A stretch of DNA of 8,941 nucleotides from SHZI01 sp049290495 (GTDB taxonomy: Bacteria > Pseudomonadota > Gammaproteobacteria > Steroidobacterales > GCA-2729495). The position numbers and the translations under genes are program-made. The stretch covers positions 1 to 8,941 of the forward strand of contig JBATNV010000293.1 of NCBI GenBank assembly GCA_049290495.1, written 5' to 3'. Of the stretch, positions 7,398-8,941 are shown one piece after another (within the stretch, counting starts at the first letter, position 1; every line of letters starts with the position of its first letter). The notes beneath the pieces are model-generated. The model was not told the origin of the DNA and did not search any database. It saw only the letters and a program-made list of their open reading frames with translations.

Positions 7398-7700
7398 GTG
7401 AGTATCCTGGATATCTTCAAGAAGAAACCACCGGCTGCCGACAGCCGACACCACGTCGCTCAGCCGGCCCGCCAGTCAGCCAGCCAGCCAGCCAGCCAGA
7501 CGGCCGAGCACAACCGGCGCCGCAGCGATCAGAACACCCCCGGCTACGGTGCCAATCCCTACGACACCTACACCTGGGAGCTGCAAACCGATCCGGATGG
7601 CGAACGTGAACTCAAGCGCGCCCACGTGATCGACAAGCCGAAGCCCGACGGCGAGACCTTCAACCCCTACGACACCGGCAAATTCAGCGGCGGCTGGTAA
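7398..7700 (+). CDS. Small hydrophilic protein with a paired NPYDT motif, unknown function
   Basis: 100 residues from a GTG start. I do not recognise a named family. Three parts are visible. First is a short amphipathic, basic N-terminus (MSILDIFKKK). Second is a low-complexity linker rich in Ser, Gln, Ala and Pro (residues 13-47). Third is a C-terminal segment (50-100) that begins and ends with the same pentapeptide, NPYDT at 53-57 and 89-93, with WELQTDPDGERELKRAHVID between. The conserved look of the C-terminal half, the good ribosome site and the position make it a real gene rather than a shadow. No signal peptide, membrane helix or cysteine is present. The linker is encoded partly by a CAGC tetranucleotide tract. 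It follows the channel gene by 92 bases on the same strand and converges with the SDR gene after 12 bases. Confidence 0.75.
   Translation: MSILDIFKKKPPAADSRHHVAQPARQSASQPASQTAEHNRRRSDQNTPGYGANPYDTYTWELQTDPDGERELKRAHVIDKPKPDGETFNPYDTGKFSGGW
7473..7499. repeat. Tetranucleotide tract (CAGT, then five CAGC units and a partial CAG) inside a coding sequence
   Basis: CAGT at 7473-7476 is followed by five perfect CAGC units at 7477-7496 and CAG at 7497-7499. It encodes part of the Ser/Gln/Ala/Pro linker of the small protein. Because four is not a multiple of three, gain or loss of one unit would shift the frame before the conserved C-terminal half. Confidence 0.85.
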
Positions 7701-7712
7701 AAAAGGGCGTTC

Positions 7713-8474
7713 CTACAATCGCAGGGCGCCGTCGATTTCGAAGCAGCGGCCGGAGACGTAGTCGTTCTGCAGGATGAATTCCACGGTCTGGGCGATTTCG
7801 TCTGGTTCGCCCATACGCTTGAGTGGGATCCCTGAGGTCAGCTTCTCGCGTGCTTCGGGCTTCATGCCCGCAACCATCTCCGTATTGATGAAACCTGGCG
7901 CGATCGCCGCGGCGCGGATGCCGTAGCGGGCCAGTTCCTTGGCCCAGGTGACGGCCATTGCGGCCACACCGGCCTTGGCGGCCGTGTAGTTGCTCTGGCC
8001 CGCATTGCCCGCGCGCGAGATGCTCGAGATATTGATGATCACGCCGGGGTTGCCCTTGACGATCATGCGTTCGGCAGCTTCGCGGCCGCAGAGGAACACG
8101 CCGGTCAGGTTCACGTCGATCACCGCCTGCCACTGGGCGAGGCTCATCTTCGACTCGACCTTGCCATCCTTGAACTTGATCAACAGCGCATCGCGGGTGA
8201 TGCCGGCGTTGTTGACCAGCGCGTGCACAGCACCGCAGCGGCTGACGATGTCGTCGAAGAGCTTGATCACATCGGCTTCTACCGCAACGTTTGCAGCGAA
8301 GCATTCGACGCGGGCGCCAGCCTGTTTGCAGGCCTCGGCAGTCGCGGCGAGGTCTTCGGCCTTCATGTCGACCAGTGCCAGTACCGGCTGATGCAGCGCG
8401 AGGCGCTTCGCCATGGCGGCACCCAAGCCGCGGGCGGCGCCCGTGATTACGATGGTCTTGTCCTTGAGGTTCAT
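7713..8474 (-). CDS. FabG-like short-chain dehydrogenase/reductase (classical SDR)
   Basis: 253 residues. Classical SDRs reduce ketones or oxidise secondary alcohols with NAD(P)(H); FabG-like members include 3-oxoacyl-ACP and acetoacetyl-CoA reductases. Seen: the cofactor loop TGAARGLG (11-18), NNAG (88-91), and the catalytic tetrad Asn122, Ser150, Tyr163, Lys167 in VNLTG, NISS and YTAAK. PGFINTEM at 193-200 is the conserved segment after the active site, and the C-terminus GRCFEIDGALRL resembles FabG. Arg15 in the glycine loop favours NADPH while Asp36 at the end of strand 2 favours NADH, so cofactor choice is unclear. A short insert (KFKDGKVESKM, 100-110) follows the NNAG strand. I chose ATG 8474 because it gives the family's usual length and has GGGAG six bases upstream; the reading frame stays open upstream to 8693, but that extension has no SDR similarity. 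It is a stand-alone gene, divergent from the hydrolase; the substrate is not deducible. Confidence 0.92.
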   Translation of the reverse strand: MNLKDKTIVITGAARGLGAAMAKRLALHQPVLALVDMKAEDLAATAEACKQAGARVECFAANVAVEADVIKLFDDIVSRCGAVHALVNNAGITRDALLIKFKDGKVESKMSLAQWQAVIDVNLTGVFLCGREAAERMIVKGNPGVIINISSISRAGNAGQSNYTAAKAGVAAMAVTWAKELARYGIRAAAIAPGFINTEMVAGMKPEAREKLTSGIPLKRMGEPDEIAQTVEFILQNDYVSGRCFEIDGALRL

Positions 8475-8480
8475 CAGCCA

Positions 8481-8485
8481 CTCCC
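8481..8485 (-). promoter_or_regulatory. Ribosome binding site fixing the SDR start
   Basis: On the minus strand GGGAG lies six bases before ATG 8474. It supports this start over the 73-codon longer open frame that reaches 8693 and would overlap the divergent hydrolase gene. Confidence 0.65.
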
Positions 8486-8506
8486 GACCTGCATTTGAAG
8501 GCAGCC

Positions 8507-8534
8507 ATCCTACGGAATTTTTTGTGCACCGCAA
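8507..8534 (-). promoter_or_regulatory. Candidate sigma-70 promoter for the SDR gene
   Basis: On the minus strand TTGCGG (8534-8529) and TAGGAT (8512-8507) are separated by 16 bases; each matches its consensus at four of six or fewer positions. Transcription would start near 8500, giving a leader of about 25 bases that carries the ribosome site. A plausible but weak promoter. Confidence 0.35.
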
Positions 8535-8594
8535 GATCAGGGAAATCACGGGCTTGTGCGAAACTGCGGCAGGCAACAAATACGGAGTGAGCAG

Positions 8595-8941
8595 ATGCCG
8601 CGCATCAGGAAGGGCTACGCCGAGGGTCGCTGGGGCCAGATCCACTATATGGAGTGCGGCCACGAGGGCGGCCATGGCTATGGCCATGAGCACGAGAAGG
8701 GACTGCCGTTGTTGCTACTGCACCAGTCGCCGACCGACAGCGTGCAGTTTGCCCGCGTCATGCGGCCGCTGGCGGTGCGCGGGATACACGCCATCGCCAT
8801 CGATCTGCCGGGTTTCGGTGGATCGGATACGCCCCCGGCGCCGCCGACCGTGGCTGACTATGCGCACATCGTCCCGGCGGTGCTCGACCAGCTTGGTATC
8901 GACAGCGCCAGTGTCCTTGGCCATCACACCGGCGCCATTAT
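8595..8941 (+). CDS. Alpha/beta-hydrolase-fold protein (partial, C-terminus beyond right edge)
   Basis: The first 115 residues are in the window; the frame is open to the edge. Start ATG 8595 has GGAG seven bases upstream. The fold is recognisable: strand and oxyanion-region loop LPLLLLHQSPTDS (37-49), then IAIDLPGFGGSD (67-78), then the strand and nucleophile elbow SASVLGHHTGA (104-114). In active hydrolases the elbow is Sm-x-Nu-x-Sm, with Ser, Cys or Asp as the nucleophile; here GHHTG puts His111 at that place. Either the protein uses unusual chemistry or it is a non-hydrolytic relative; I cannot see the catalytic acid or base because they lie past the edge. A His/Gly/Glu-rich stretch (residues 20-34) separates the first strands. 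The gene diverges from the SDR, so a shared regulatory region is possible. Confidence 0.8.
   Translation, partial: MPRIRKGYAEGRWGQIHYMECGHEGGHGYGHEHEKGLPLLLLHQSPTDSVQFARVMRPLAVRGIHAIAIDLPGFGGSDTPPAPPTVADYAHIVPAVLDQLGIDSASVLGHHTGAI

Noticed and set aside
7684..8529. A 281-codon minus-strand frame overlapping the SDR in another frame
   Set aside because: Arg/Gly-rich frame-shifted translation of the SDR gene; the SDR frame has all catalytic residues.
8475..8693. Extension of the SDR by 73 residues at its N-terminus
   Set aside because: The extension has no SDR similarity and would overlap the divergent hydrolase gene, and a good ribosome site precedes ATG 8474.

Overview
The window looks like a moderately GC-rich proteobacterial chromosome, most likely a gammaproteobacterium. 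This rests on the SlyD-type FKBP, the large MscS channel, the FabG-like SDR and the dense layout with overlaps or gaps of a few bases. The taxonomic guess is an inference and weak. There is no RNA gene, CRISPR array, integrase or transposase.

Left block (1-4316, all minus strand, transcribed right to left). A 754-residue TPR/methyltransferase protein comes first. A shorter 502-residue paralogue follows and overlaps its 3' end. After 51 bases comes a sulfotransferase that runs off the left edge. The two TPR proteins share the same plan: 34-residue TPR units, a conserved junction segment, then a class I SAM methyltransferase domain. The longer one carries a second, internal copy of the junction segment with no methyltransferase after it. 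This suggests it arose by fusion of two such genes with loss of one catalytic domain. Its N-terminus is encoded by a short tandem repeat (CCGGGT-containing, about 27 bp period) that continues into the intergenic region. Together the block looks like a modification cassette (methylation plus sulfation) with unknown substrate.

Central block (4466-7305, plus strand). Three genes are spaced by 6 and 5 bases: a SlyD-like peptidyl-prolyl isomerase without a His/Cys-rich tail, a SEC-C zinc-motif protein of unknown function, and a 611-residue multi-pass MscS-family mechanosensitive channel. A 149-bp divergent intergenic region (4317-4465) separates this operon from the left block and should hold both promoters. 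A separate 100-residue hydrophilic protein follows at 7398-7700; its gene contains a (CAGC)n tract.

Right block (7713-8941). A FabG-like short-chain dehydrogenase on the minus strand converges on the small-protein gene, with a 12-bp gap. It diverges from a partial alpha/beta-hydrolase-fold gene at the right edge, whose nucleophile elbow reads GHHTG, with histidine where Ser/Cys/Asp is expected.

No gene-free stretch exceeds 300 bases. Both edge genes are cut by the window. Several long antisense reading frames opposite the TPR genes, the SlyD/SEC-C genes and the channel gene are shadows and are not annotated.
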